Of a DNA stretch of 64,000 bases, positions 8,371-16,771 are shown piece after piece. The notes beneath the pieces were generated by a model. That model was not told the DNA's origin. It was given only the letters and a program-made list of their open reading frames with translations, and ran no database searches. Location of the stretch: positions 124,001-188,000 of the forward strand of contig NZ_ARYH01000001.1 in the NCBI RefSeq assembly GCF_000685235.1. Direction: 5' to 3'. The stretch comes from Hyphomonas adhaerens MHS-3. Its GTDB lineage: Bacteria > Pseudomonadota > Alphaproteobacteria > Caulobacterales > Hyphomonadaceae. Each line of letters starts with the position of its first letter. The stretch's first letter is position 1. A program made the translations under genes and the position numbers.

Positions 8371-9195
8371 TTAGCTGGAGGCGGGAAACACGCCGACCAG
8401 CTTCATCATCTGCGTGAAGAAGCCCACCTCTTCCAGCGCCAGCTGAACCGAACGCTCATCCGGATGACCTTCGATTTCCGCGTAGAATTGCGTGGCGGTG
8501 AAATTGCCGCCCACCATGTAGCTTTCCAGCTTGGTCATGTTGACGCCATTGGTGGCGAAACCGCCCAACACCTTGAACAGGGCCGCGGGAATGTTGCGGA
8601 CCTCGAACAGGAAAGCCGTCTTGGCCGGGCCGTCGCCGACCTCGATCTCGGATGGCTCACGGGACATGATGACGAATCGGGTCGTGTTGTGCGCGGCGTC
8701 TTCGATGTCTTCAGCGAGAATTTCGAGCCCATAAACTTCGGCCGCCAGACGCGGCGCAATCGCAGCGACGGTCCGGTCCCCGCTCTCGGCCACTTCGCGA
8801 GCCGCCCCCGCGGTATCCGATGCCGCCACCGAATCAATTCCATGCGCCCGCAGGAATTCCCGGCACTGGCCGAGCCCCATGATGTGGGACCGGGCTGTTT
8901 TGACCTCATCCAGCTTCACACCCGGCAGGGTCATCAGCTGAAACCGGATCGGCAGGTAGTGCTCGCCGACAATCTGCAGGCTCGTGCCCGGCAAAAGGGA
9001 GTGAATGTCGCTGACCCGGCCCGCGATCGTATTTTCGACCGGAATCATCGCCAGATCCGCTTCGCCCTTCTCTACAGCGGCAAAACAGTCCTCAAACGTG
9101 CGGCACGGCAGGGGCTCCAGGGCCGGAAAGGCCTGCTTGCAGGCAATATGCGAATTGGCCCCCGGTTCGCCCTGGTATGCGATTTTTCCCGTCAT
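8371..9195 (-). CDS. pheA: Prephenate dehydratase (phenylalanine biosynthesis)
   Basis: This 274-residue monofunctional enzyme converts prephenate to phenylpyruvate. The catalytic domain begins KIAYQGEPGANSH, contains MIPVENTIAGRV and the active-site region HNTTRFVIM (the Thr-Arg-Phe triplet). A C-terminal ACT domain (about 195-270, with ESYMVGGNFTATQFYAEIEGH) gives Phe feedback control. The start is the ATG at 9195; an upstream in-frame ATG at 9288 would add 31 residues unlike the family. There is no chorismate mutase domain. It is divergent from the cytochrome c gene. Confidence 0.93.
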   Translation of the reverse strand: MTGKIAYQGEPGANSHIACKQAFPALEPLPCRTFEDCFAAVEKGEADLAMIPVENTIAGRVSDIHSLLPGTSLQIVGEHYLPIRFQLMTLPGVKLDEVKTARSHIMGLGQCREFLRAHGIDSVAASDTAGAAREVAESGDRTVAAIAPRLAAEVYGLEILAEDIEDAAHNTTRFVIMSREPSEIEVGDGPAKTAFLFEVRNIPAALFKVLGGFATNGVNMTKLESYMVGGNFTATQFYAEIEGHPDERSVQLALEEVGFFTQMMKLVGVFPASS

Positions 9196-9352
9196 TTTTC
9201 CGGCCTTTACCTTGTTTTCTGCTGCGTCGGATCGCCGCGACGAACAGGGGAAGCTTCCCTGTCGCGCAGCCTTTATATTGCGGGCCATCCGTTAGCGTGC
9301 CAAAAGGCGCGCGCCAAGACTTATGACCAGACAGATTCGAAGGAAGATCCTC

Positions 9353-10180
9353 ATGGGGGAACTCGGTCTCAACAAGATCCTGGGAGCGCTGCTGGCGACC
9401 GCACTGGGCCTTTTCGGGCTCAAGACGCTTTCTGATGTAGTGTTTGCCCATGGGGGAGAAGGCCACGGGGAAGAGCACGCTGAGGCGACCTCCCTGTCAG
9501 AGCAGATGTGCGAGAACTTCGCATACTGCGTCGAAGTTGCCGGCGGCGGTGCCGCGGCAGTTGAAGAGGAAGAAGTATTCGACCTCGGTGCCCTGCTCGC
9601 TGCTGCGGATGTTTCGCGCGGCGAACGCACCTTCAAGGGCCAGTGCACAACCTGCCACACGATTGATGACGGCGGCGCCAACGGCACCGGCCCGAACCTG
9701 CATGGTGTGGTTGGCGCAGACAAGCACGTGCACCCGGGCTTCAATTACTCTGCTGCTTTGACCGAAGTCGGTGGCAGCTGGACGTATGAAGACCTGAACC
9801 ATTGGCTGGAGAATCCAGGCGCCTTCGCCCGTGGTACGTCCATGTCCTTCGCAGGCCTGCGCAAGGATCCGGACCGGATCAACGTGATCGCCTATCTCGC
9901 CTCGCAATCGCCGAATGCACCGCCATTCCCGGATCCGCTGCCGGCGGCTGAGGAAGACGATGCCGCAGCCCCTGCTGAAGACGGCGCTGAAGCCCCGGCA
10001 GAAGGCGAAGAAGCCGCTGCCCCGGTTGAAGACGCTGTGGAAGCTGTGGAAGACGCTGCCGATGCAACGCAGGAAACGGTGACCGAAGTTGTCACCGAAG
10101 AGGCTGACACGGCCATGGACACTGCTGAAGAGGCTTTTGACGAAGAAGCCCCGACGCCGACGGAAGAAGAAGGCGAGTAA
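9353..10180 (+). CDS. Membrane-anchored c-type cytochrome with long acidic tail
   Basis: This 275-residue class I cytochrome c has an N-terminal membrane anchor (about residues 6-24, ILGALLATALGLFGLKT). The haem site is Cys98-Thr-Thr-Cys101-His102 and the likely axial Met is Met164 in SMSFAGL. After residue about 185 comes a roughly 90-residue tail made almost only of Ala, Glu, Asp, Pro and Thr. The start at 9353 is supported by AAGGAAG 8-14 nt upstream. This type (CycM/cytochrome c552) carries electrons between bc1 and oxidase. The tail is unusual. Confidence 0.9.
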   Translation: MGELGLNKILGALLATALGLFGLKTLSDVVFAHGGEGHGEEHAEATSLSEQMCENFAYCVEVAGGGAAAVEEEEVFDLGALLAAADVSRGERTFKGQCTTCHTIDDGGANGTGPNLHGVVGADKHVHPGFNYSAALTEVGGSWTYEDLNHWLENPGAFARGTSMSFAGLRKDPDRINVIAYLASQSPNAPPFPDPLPAAEEDDAAAPAEDGAEAPAEGEEAAAPVEDAVEAVEDAADATQETVTEVVTEEADTAMDTAEEAFDEEAPTPTEEEGE

Positions 10181-10183
10181 GGC

Positions 10184-11032
10184 TCAGGCGCCGGTCTTCC
10201 AGGCCGGCACCGTCCCTCTTTCAGAAGATACCTGTATGCGCCGGGCCCCTGTGGGCTCGGCGTAATACTTTGAGATCCGGGTGATGGCATCGCCCAGCGG
10301 TTCGCATGCGGCGGCCATATGCCAGGCATTGGCGTGCAGGAGATGGTCCGGATCGGTCATGATGCCAACATGCCCCTTCCAGAAGACGAGGTCTCCGCGC
10401 TGGAGGGCGCCGGGGTCCCGCCAATCGGCGATGGCATCGCCAGCCCAGTCGAACTGCATGTCGCTATCCCGGGGCAGCAGGACGCCCGCTGCCTCGAATG
10501 ATTGCTGGGTCAGTCCCGTGCAATCCAGGCCGAGACCGGAGCGTCCACCCCAGAGATAAGGCGTGCCGATATATCGCTCCGCGACGCTGGCCGGATCCTC
10601 ATCCAGGACATCCAGCGCTGCGAGATGCCTTTGATGCACCCAGCCCGCATCCTGACACTGGCGCCAGTCTCCCTCTTCCGCGATGACACTCACCCGCCCG
10701 CCAAGGCTGAGCGTCAGCTGTGGCGGCGATTTGAGGTCCGGCGCGGCGTAGGCATGGGTGTGGGGCCGGGTGACCCGGTGGGTCGGGGCCAGCAGGCGTT
10801 CGGCAAGCCCCGCCAGGGCGACCCAGCCGACATACCGGTCGCGCTGGCACTGGACGAGCGCAAAACCGTGCTGTTCTTCAAACACGTCCAGAATTTCGCC
10901 AAACAGGGCTTCCGTTGCCAGCCGCGCATCCGGCAAAGGCGTCTCGCGGACGGCAACACTCCCTGCCCGCACCTGCACGGGCCTGGATGGCCTGTCGGGC
11001 GGTGTCAGTCGCGTATCATTGTAATCAGGCAT
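10184..11032 (-). CDS. NlpC/P60-family cell-wall peptidase with SH3-like domains
   Basis: This 282-residue cysteine peptidase is predicted to cut peptidoglycan stem peptides (gamma-D-Glu-diamino acid bond). An SH3b-like region covers residues 20-135. The C40 catalytic domain follows, with Cys171 in GLDCTGLTQQ, the His in WKGHVGIM and the third polar residue in LLHANAWHM. There is no visible signal peptide, so it may act in murein recycling rather than outside the cell. It converges on the cytochrome c gene. Confidence 0.9.
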   Translation of the reverse strand: MPDYNDTRLTPPDRPSRPVQVRAGSVAVRETPLPDARLATEALFGEILDVFEEQHGFALVQCQRDRYVGWVALAGLAERLLAPTHRVTRPHTHAYAAPDLKSPPQLTLSLGGRVSVIAEEGDWRQCQDAGWVHQRHLAALDVLDEDPASVAERYIGTPYLWGGRSGLGLDCTGLTQQSFEAAGVLLPRDSDMQFDWAGDAIADWRDPGALQRGDLVFWKGHVGIMTDPDHLLHANAWHMAAACEPLGDAITRISKYYAEPTGARRIQVSSERGTVPAWKTGA

Positions 11033-11053
11033 GAAAAGCCCCGCAGCGTTGTG

Positions 11054-11449
11054 TTACGCCGCCGAGGCCTTGCGTGTTTTCGGGCTCACGGCAGCTTCCT
11101 GATCCTTGCCGGAAGCTGCGGCAAGAACAAGGCCGGCAAACTGGCGAAGATAGGTCATGCCGGGTGGGCGCCGCTCCAGGAAGATATTCCGCAGGTCCGC
11201 CTCGTCGCGCACGCGCTTGATGAAATCGAGGCGTTCCAGCGCATCCAGCGCCCGGGTGACGGCCGGTTTGGCGATATTCAGCTGTTCAGCGAGGCCGCGC
11301 ACCGTGTGCGGGCCGGGCGTCAGGGCGATGGTCATCAGGATGGCTTGCTGGCGGGCCGTCAGGTCAGGCGCATCGGAGCGGACCGAGGCGGTGACCGCGC
11401 GGCGCCAGAGTTCCAGACCATCACGCTCTGACAATTGCATCCGGCTCAT
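11054..11449 (-). CDS. MarR-like winged-helix regulator
   Basis: This 131-residue protein carries a winged helix: LTARQQAILMTIAL, then TVRGLAEQLNIAKPAVTRALDALERLDFIKR and a wing RVRDEADLRNIFLE. The layout is that of MarR, although the dimerisation helices are short and the C terminus (KTRKASAA) is low-complexity. It lies 22 bp upstream of the NlpC/P60 gene on the same strand and may be co-transcribed. The divergent neighbour is zur. Target unknown. Confidence 0.82.
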   Translation of the reverse strand: MSRMQLSERDGLELWRRAVTASVRSDAPDLTARQQAILMTIALTPGPHTVRGLAEQLNIAKPAVTRALDALERLDFIKRVRDEADLRNIFLERRPPGMTYLRQFAGLVLAAASGKDQEAAVSPKTRKASAA

Positions 11450-11573
11450 CCCCTTGGATTTTCGTCTATTGCAAGAATCTCAGGTGATTTGCGGACTCCG
11501 TCCAGTCCTTCAGTGGCTGGCAAGACAGCGCTTGCCCCTTCACATTGTGGACAAAACACACGACATTAGGCCC

Positions 11574-12059
11574 ATGAGCGCTACAGAGAGCCATTCCCAT
11601 GTCCACGCCAACACGCCCTGCAGCCCGCAGGACGTGGACGCGTTCCTGAACGAAGCCGAAACCCTGGTTGTCCGCCAGGGCCAGCGGATGACGAAAATCC
11701 GCCGCAAGGTGCTGCGCCTGCTGCTGGAAAGCACGGAGCCCGCCAAGGCGTACGATCTGCTTGCCAATCTCGATGGGGAAGGCTCTGCGAAGCCGCCGAC
11801 GATCTACCGCGCGCTCGATTTTCTGCAGGAGACCGGCCTCGCCCACAAGATCGAGAGCCTGAACGCCTATGTCGCCTGCGGCCATGCCAGCCACCGGCAC
11901 TCCGCCGTGTTCCTGATCTGCGACAAGTGCCACGGCGCCGAAGAACTTCACGCCGAAGCGACCAGCCAGGCCCTGAAGGCCGAAACGGACGCTGCAGGCT
12001 TCAAAATGTCCCGCGCCGTCGTGGAAGTGCGCGGCATCTGCCGGGATTGTGCTGCGTGA
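11574..12059 (+). CDS. zur: Fur-family zinc uptake regulator (Zur-like)
   Basis: This 161-residue Fur-superfamily repressor has a winged helix (GQRMTKIRRKVLRLLLE, PTIYRALDFLQETGLAHKIES). The dimerisation domain holds the metal-binding segment CGHASHRHSAVFLICDKC and a C-terminal CRDC pair, together the structural zinc cysteines. The LNAYVACGH stretch after the wing favours Zur over Fur or PerR. The N terminus is His-rich (ESHSHVH). The ATG at 11574 is chosen because the family starts there. The stop overlaps the GTG of the next gene by 3 nt. Confidence 0.82.
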   Translation: MSATESHSHVHANTPCSPQDVDAFLNEAETLVVRQGQRMTKIRRKVLRLLLESTEPAKAYDLLANLDGEGSAKPPTIYRALDFLQETGLAHKIESLNAYVACGHASHRHSAVFLICDKCHGAEELHAEATSQALKAETDAAGFKMSRAVVEVRGICRDCAA

Positions 12060-12979
12060 AAACTCTTTGGCGGGGAAGCTGCAATCAATGGGATTGCGAC
12101 GAGATGGGGCACATGAATGTGCGCGTCTATGTCGAAAAGCAAATGGAAGGCCTGGCGGTCTTTGCCCATGCGCTCGGCATGCCGCATGCGTTCCGGCAGA
12201 ATTCCCCCTCCACGATCGCACCGGTGGACCAGCATATCCGGTTCGTCCGCGAAGTCCTGCCCGGGCGTCCGCTGACCATGCATGGCTGCCTTGTCGAAGT
12301 CGGAGAGGCAGATGCCCTGGTCTATCAGGAACTGCGTCACGCCGATGGCCAGCTGGCCGCTGCCTTCCGGACCCGGATCATGCATATCGACACGGCAGGC
12401 CGTGAACCCTTTCCATGGGGCAAGAGCGTGCGCGCCGCCATGGCCGACGACATGGATACACCGCCGGAAGAATCCGCCCCGCGCTCAATCGATCCGGTTG
12501 CCGAGGGCTTGCCCTATGATGACATATCGGTCGAGATACCGCGCAAACTTGGAATAGCGTGTATCGGCATGGGCGCCGTGCCGCCGCAGCACCTGGATGT
12601 GCACGGACGGATGTCTCCGGCATGGGTGATTGGCCGCGTATCCGATTCCGTCCCGAACCTCCTGTTCGGATGGCGCAAGGACGTGGCCGCCGCTGCGGGA
12701 GACCTGCGCATGGGGGCGGCCGTTCTGGAGTATCGGATCCGCTATCACGACATGCCGCAAGCCGGTGACCGGTTCGAAGTCTATACGGGTCTTGGCGGCG
12801 TCGAGGGAAAAACCCACAGCTTGTTCCACTGGATGATGGACCCTGTGACCGGCAAGCCCTGGGCGACAAGCCAGGCCACCGCCATCACGCTGGATCTCGA
12901 CGCGCGCAAGGCCATCCCTGCCCCGGCAATGGCGATCGAAGAACTCGAACGCCTCGCCCCGAAGGGCCTGTCGATCTAA
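12056..12979 (+). CDS. Acyl-CoA thioesterase, double hotdog
   Basis: This 307-residue protein holds two hotdog modules. The first starts WDCDEMGHMNVRVYVEKQMEGL, the 4HBT-type active-site segment with catalytic Asp and the conserved GHMN. The second runs from about residue 160. It probably hydrolyses acyl-CoA. I chose the GTG at 12056: it places CNQWDCDEMGHMN near the N terminus as in the family, and the GTGA overlap with the zur stop implies translational coupling. A longer open frame upstream only runs through zur. Confidence 0.82.
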   Translation: MKTLWRGSCNQWDCDEMGHMNVRVYVEKQMEGLAVFAHALGMPHAFRQNSPSTIAPVDQHIRFVREVLPGRPLTMHGCLVEVGEADALVYQELRHADGQLAAAFRTRIMHIDTAGREPFPWGKSVRAAMADDMDTPPEESAPRSIDPVAEGLPYDDISVEIPRKLGIACIGMGAVPPQHLDVHGRMSPAWVIGRVSDSVPNLLFGWRKDVAAAAGDLRMGAAVLEYRIRYHDMPQAGDRFEVYTGLGGVEGKTHSLFHWMMDPVTGKPWATSQATAITLDLDARKAIPAPAMAIEELERLAPKGLSI

Positions 12980-12985
12980 ATCGTC

Positions 12986-14182
12986 TTAGAGCGCTGTCGC
13001 GATGATCTCGGCCACGCGCGGGATGTCTTTCAGGTTCAGGCCCGCGATGTTGATGCGGCCCGATCCCGGCATGTAGAGGCCGCTTTCCTCGCGCAGAGCC
13101 TTCGCGCCTTCCGGCGTCACCGGCAGCTGGCTGAACATGCCGTTCTGCGTGGTGAGGCTGGCGAGCAGGTTCGAGCCTGTGCGCTGCACGAGTTCCCCCG
13201 ACAGCGCCTGGCGCAGCGAGATCATCCGCTCCCGCATCGATGTCAGCTCCGCTTCCCATTCGGCGCGCAAGGCTGCGTCGCCGAGGATGGTGGCAACGAT
13301 GCCCGCGCCATGCGCCGGGGGCATGGACCAGGTGGCCCGGGAAATATCCGCCACATGCGTGGTCGCCGCAGCGATGCCATCTGCCGTCTCGCCAACCGCC
13401 AGGAAGCAGCCCGCCCGCTCGCGGTAGAGACCGAAATTCTTGGAGCAGGAATAAGAGATCAGCGCTTCGCCTGCCGCGTCGATGAAGGCGCGCACGCCCG
13501 CAATATCCTTGTCGAGGCCATGGGCGAAGCCGTGATAGGCCACGTCCAGCATGACGATCAGGCCGCGCTCTTTCACGAAGGCGCCGACCGCCCGCCAGTC
13601 GTCCAGCGTGAGGTCGATGCCTGTGGGGTTGTGGCAAGGCCCCTGCACAATCACGCCATCGCCACGCTCGGCTTTAGCCAGGTCTTCGAGCATGCCGGCC
13701 CGGTCTGCCGTGCCGGTATCCGGATCTGCGTACCGGTAGCTGTCCGTTGTGAGGCCCGCGGACTGGACCACTTTCGGATGGTTCGGCCAGGTCGGGTCTG
13801 ACACCCAGACCTTTTTCACGCCAAGGCGGCGCATCAGGCCCACGCCCAGCGAAAGCGCGCCGCAGCCGCCCGGTGCGGTAAAGGACAGCGTGCGCCCTTC
13901 CTTGCGAACGGGCGCATCCACACCGAACACGAAGTCTTCGATGGCGTTGCAGAAGTCCACATTCCCGCGCGGGCCTTCATAGACCTTTGTCGTCTGACGC
14001 TGAAGCATCAGGGCCTCGGCCTTGGCAACCGCCGACATGACCGGGGTATTGCCCTGGTCGTCCTTGTAGACGCCGACGCCCAGATCGAATTTCTCCGCCC
14101 GGTCGTCTTCACGAAAAGCGGTCATCAGGCCGAGCAGAGCGTCCGGCGGAAGCGGCGATAGCGGGGAGAATGCAGAAGTCAT
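12986..14182 (-). CDS. tyrB: Aromatic amino-acid aminotransferase (AspAT family)
   Basis: This 398-residue PLP enzyme of the aspartate/aromatic aminotransferase family has the PLP-binding Lys248 in SCSKNFGLYRERAG, GPCHNPTG near residue 180 and the substrate Arg in SGRINIAGL. The N terminus (PPDALLGLMTAFREDD, LGVGVYKDDQGNTPV) is typical of the TyrB/AspC subgroup. Beside hppD, fumarylacetoacetase and CoA-transferase genes it most likely converts tyrosine to 4-hydroxyphenylpyruvate. Aspartate could also be a substrate. Confidence 0.9.
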   Translation of the reverse strand: MTSAFSPLSPLPPDALLGLMTAFREDDRAEKFDLGVGVYKDDQGNTPVMSAVAKAEALMLQRQTTKVYEGPRGNVDFCNAIEDFVFGVDAPVRKEGRTLSFTAPGGCGALSLGVGLMRRLGVKKVWVSDPTWPNHPKVVQSAGLTTDSYRYADPDTGTADRAGMLEDLAKAERGDGVIVQGPCHNPTGIDLTLDDWRAVGAFVKERGLIVMLDVAYHGFAHGLDKDIAGVRAFIDAAGEALISYSCSKNFGLYRERAGCFLAVGETADGIAAATTHVADISRATWSMPPAHGAGIVATILGDAALRAEWEAELTSMRERMISLRQALSGELVQRTGSNLLASLTTQNGMFSQLPVTPEGAKALREESGLYMPGSGRINIAGLNLKDIPRVAEIIATAL

Positions 14183-14193
14183 GGCGCAGCCCT

Positions 14194-14214
14194 AATCCGG
14201 AGCGCGTCCGGATT
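14194..14214 (-). other. Hairpin in the leader of the aminotransferase gene
   Basis: AATCCGGA and TCCGGATT form a perfect 8-bp stem around a 5-nt loop, 12 nt upstream of the tyrB start and after the scoB stop. No U-run follows, so it is not a typical terminator. It could be an mRNA processing or attenuating structure, or an operator. Confidence 0.4.
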
Positions 14215-14244
14215 CAATCCTCCTCGTCTGTCTGACAAGACGTA

Positions 14245-14874
14245 TTAGTCGACGATGGTCGCTTCGGTGTTTTCCTTGACGTCCTGCAGCGATACGCCGG
14301 GCGCAAGTTCGATCACCTTCAGGCCGCCTTCGACCACGTCCATGACGCAGAGATCGGTGATGATGCGATTGACCACGCCCTTGCCGGTGAGCGGCAGGGT
14401 GCATGCCTTCAGCACCTTGGTCTCACCCTTCTTGTTGCAGTGATCCATCACCACAACGATGCGCTTCACGCCGGCGACAAGGTCCATTGCGCCGCCCATG
14501 CCCTTTACGAGCTTGCCGGGGATCATCCAGTTGGCGATGTCGCCATTCTCGGCCACTTCCATCGCGCCGAGAATGGCAATGTTGATGTGGCCGCCGCGGA
14601 TCATCGCGAAGCTTGTCGCGCTGTCGAAGAAGCTCGTGCGCGGCAGCGTCGTGATCGTCTGCTTGCCGGCATTGATCAGGTCGGCGTCTTCCTCGCCCTC
14701 GAACGGGAACGGGCCCATGCCCAGCATGCCGTTCTCGGACTGGAGCGTCACGTCCATGTCGTCCGGAATGTGGTTCGCCACCAGCGTCGGAATGCCGATG
14801 CCGAGGTTCACATAGAATCCGTCGTGGAGTTCCTTTGCGGCGCGCGCCGCCATGTCATCACGTGTCCAGGGCAT
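14245..14874 (-). CDS. scoB: Succinyl-CoA:3-ketoacid CoA-transferase subunit B
   Basis: This 209-residue beta subunit transfers CoA from succinyl-CoA to acetoacetate. It contains VNLGIGIPTLVANHI near the N terminus and LQSENGMLGMGPFP, whose Glu is the catalytic residue that forms the glutamyl-CoA thioester. GGHINIAILGAMEV follows. The start overlaps the scoA stop by one base (TAATG), so the two subunits are translationally coupled. In the tyrosine-degradation context it would activate the acetoacetate released by fumarylacetoacetase. Confidence 0.95.
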   Translation of the reverse strand: MPWTRDDMAARAAKELHDGFYVNLGIGIPTLVANHIPDDMDVTLQSENGMLGMGPFPFEGEEDADLINAGKQTITTLPRTSFFDSATSFAMIRGGHINIAILGAMEVAENGDIANWMIPGKLVKGMGGAMDLVAGVKRIVVVMDHCNKKGETKVLKACTLPLTGKGVVNRIITDLCVMDVVEGGLKVIELAPGVSLQDVKENTEATIVD

Positions 14875-15581
14875 TAGTAGTGCTCCCGCTTACGGGTGGT
14901 GCGTTGTTCGATACGCTTCTCGAAGGTGCCTTTCACGACACGCTGAACGAAGATGCCCGGCAGGTGAATTTCATCCGGGTTGAGACTTCCCGTCGGCACC
15001 AGTTCTTCCACTTCGGCCACGGTGACCTTGCCGGCCATCGCCATCGGCGGATTGAAGTTGCGGGCCGTCTTGTTGAAGATCAGATTGCCCTGCGTGTCGG
15101 CTTTCTCGGCCTTCACGATGGACAGGTCCGACACAAGGCCCGTTTCGAGGATGTAGGTCTCGCCGTCGAAGTCACGGTGTTCCTTGCCCTCGGCGACCAG
15201 CGTGCCGACGCCCGTCTTGGTGTAGAAGCCCGGAATGCCTGCGCCCCCTGCCCGGCAGCGCTCGGCCAGCGTGCCCTGCGGGTTGAACTCCAGCTCCAGC
15301 TCTCCGGAGAGGTACTGGCGCTCGAACTCCTTGTTCTCGCCCACATAGGACGAGATCATCTTCTTGATCTGGCGCGTCTGCAGCAGCAGGCCGAGGCCGA
15401 AATCGTCGACACCGGCATTGTTGGAAATCGCGGTGATGTCCTTCACGCCGCTGTCGCGCAGGGCGAGAATGAGGTTTTCCGGAATGCCGCAAAGGCCGAA
15501 CCCCCCGGCCATTACGGTCATGCCGTCGAAGGTCAGGCCCTCAAGGGCTTCCTTCGCAGAATTGTAGACCTTGTTAGACAT
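14874..15581 (-). CDS. scoA: Succinyl-CoA:3-ketoacid CoA-transferase subunit A
   Basis: This 235-residue alpha subunit shows the family start [16 protein letters not shown], the CoA-binding glycine-rich [15 protein letters not shown] at about 23-37 and [31 protein letters not shown] lies near residue 115. It forms the heterotetramer with ScoB, encoded immediately downstream. A perfect 7-bp-arm palindrome 118-135 nt upstream of the start may be its operator. The gene is separated from the FAH gene by 173 bp, so it probably has its own promoter. Confidence 0.95.
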   Translation of the reverse strand: MSNKVYNSAKEALEGLTFDGMTVMAGGFGLCGIPENLILALRDSGVKDITAISNNAGVDDFGLGLLLQTRQIKKMISSYVGENKEFERQYLSGELELEFNPQGTLAERCRAGGAGIPGFYTKTGVGTLVAEGKEHRDFDGETYILETGLVSDLSIVKAEKADTQGNLIFNKTARNFNPPMAMAGKVTVAEVEELVPTGSLNPDEIHLPGIFVQRVVKGTFEKRIEQRTTRKREHY

Positions 15582-15698
15582 GGACAGGTCCTGTCGCTCC
15601 CTGGCTTGGGCACCCAGACGGGAAGAGCCCCGCCTGCGCGCGCTTTGTTATTCCGTATCACACTTTCCGGCGCGCCGAACCGTCTCGCAGCGCCAAAA

Positions 15699-15716
15699 TT
15701 TCAACAGGCGTTGAAA
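15699..15716. promoter_or_regulatory. Palindromic candidate operator upstream of scoA
   Basis: TTTCAAC-AGGC-GTTGAAA is a perfect inverted repeat with 7-bp arms in the 173-bp gap between the FAH stop and the scoA start. It is the right size for a dimeric repressor site. It differs from the CATATG-centred palindrome upstream of hppD, so a different regulator is likely. Confidence 0.45.
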
Positions 15717-15754
15717 CACAGGCGCAGGCGGAAAACAAGACGGCGGTTCCGGAA

Positions 15755-16768
15755 TTATGAGACCGCTTCGACCGTCTGCTCGATGGCGCCGAAGATGGAA
15801 TGCCCGGCCTTGTCCAGCATTTCCATGCGGACCGTGTCGCCGGGCTTCATGAAGGGCGTTTTGGGCGCGCCGTCGGCGATCGTCTCGATCATGCGGATCT
15901 CGGCAATGCAGGAATAGCCAAGCCCGCCCTCGGCAACCGGCTTGCCTGCGCCGCCGTCGGCATCCTTGTTGGAGACCGTACCGGAACCGATCACCGTGCC
16001 AGCGGTGAGAGGCCTTGTCTTTGCGGCGTGGGCCACAAGGCGGGCGAGGCTGAATGTGGCATCGACCCCGGCCTCGGCCCGGCCAAAGGGCTGGCCGTTA
16101 TAGTCCACGTGCAGCGGCAGGTGGATGACATTGTCTTTCCAGGCTTCGCCCAGTTCGTCCGGCGTCACGGCCACAGGCGTGAAAGCACTCGGCGGCTTGG
16201 ACTGGAAGAAGCCGAAGCCCTTGGCGAGTTCGCCGGGGATCAGCCCGCGCAGCGACACGTCATTGCACAGCATGACCAGCTTGATGTGGCTGGCCGCATC
16301 CGCCTCCGACACGCCCATCGGCACGTCATCGGTGATGACGGCCACCTCCCCTTCCATGTCACAGCCCCAGGCGACATCGCCCAGCGGGATGGCATCGCGG
16401 GGGCCAAGGAAGGCGTCAGAGCCGCCCTGATACATCAGCGGATCGTCATAGAAACTTTCCGGCACTTCGGCGCCGCGGGCTTTGCGTACCAGTTCCACAT
16501 GGTTGATATAAGCCGATCCGTCCGCCCACTGATAAGCACGCGGCAACGGGCTTTCGCACTCATGCTCGTGGAAACGGAACGTCGGCACGCTGCCCAGTTC
16601 CACCTGCTCGGCCAGCAGCTGGAGGCGCGGGGCCATATGTTCCCAGTCATCCAGCGCCGCCTGCAGCGTGGGCGCAACAGAGGCCGCGTCGGTGGCGCGC
16701 GTCAGGTCTTTCGAGACAACGACAAGACGCCCGTCACGGGCGCCGTTCTTGAGAGTAGCGAGTTTCAT
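15755..16768 (-). CDS. Fumarylacetoacetate hydrolase-family protein (short fumarylacetoacetase)
   Basis: This 337-residue FAH-fold hydrolase begins MKLATLKNGARDGRLVVVS, the start of the short fumarylacetoacetase type found in many proteobacterial tyrosine clusters (the long eukaryotic-like form is about 420 residues). Metal-binding acidic residues are visible in CDMEGEVAVI and the preceding DVAWG region, with DVSLRGLIP following. It would cleave fumarylacetoacetate to fumarate and acetoacetate, feeding ScoAB. It is the last gene of hppD-smallTM-VOC-FAH, with 3 bp to the VOC gene. Confidence 0.88.
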   Translation of the reverse strand: MKLATLKNGARDGRLVVVSKDLTRATDAASVAPTLQAALDDWEHMAPRLQLLAEQVELGSVPTFRFHEHECESPLPRAYQWADGSAYINHVELVRKARGAEVPESFYDDPLMYQGGSDAFLGPRDAIPLGDVAWGCDMEGEVAVITDDVPMGVSEADAASHIKLVMLCNDVSLRGLIPGELAKGFGFFQSKPPSAFTPVAVTPDELGEAWKDNVIHLPLHVDYNGQPFGRAEAGVDATFSLARLVAHAAKTRPLTAGTVIGSGTVSNKDADGGAGKPVAEGGLGYSCIAEIRMIETIADGAPKTPFMKPGDTVRMEMLDKAGHSIFGAIEQTVEAVS

Positions 16769-16771
16769 GAA

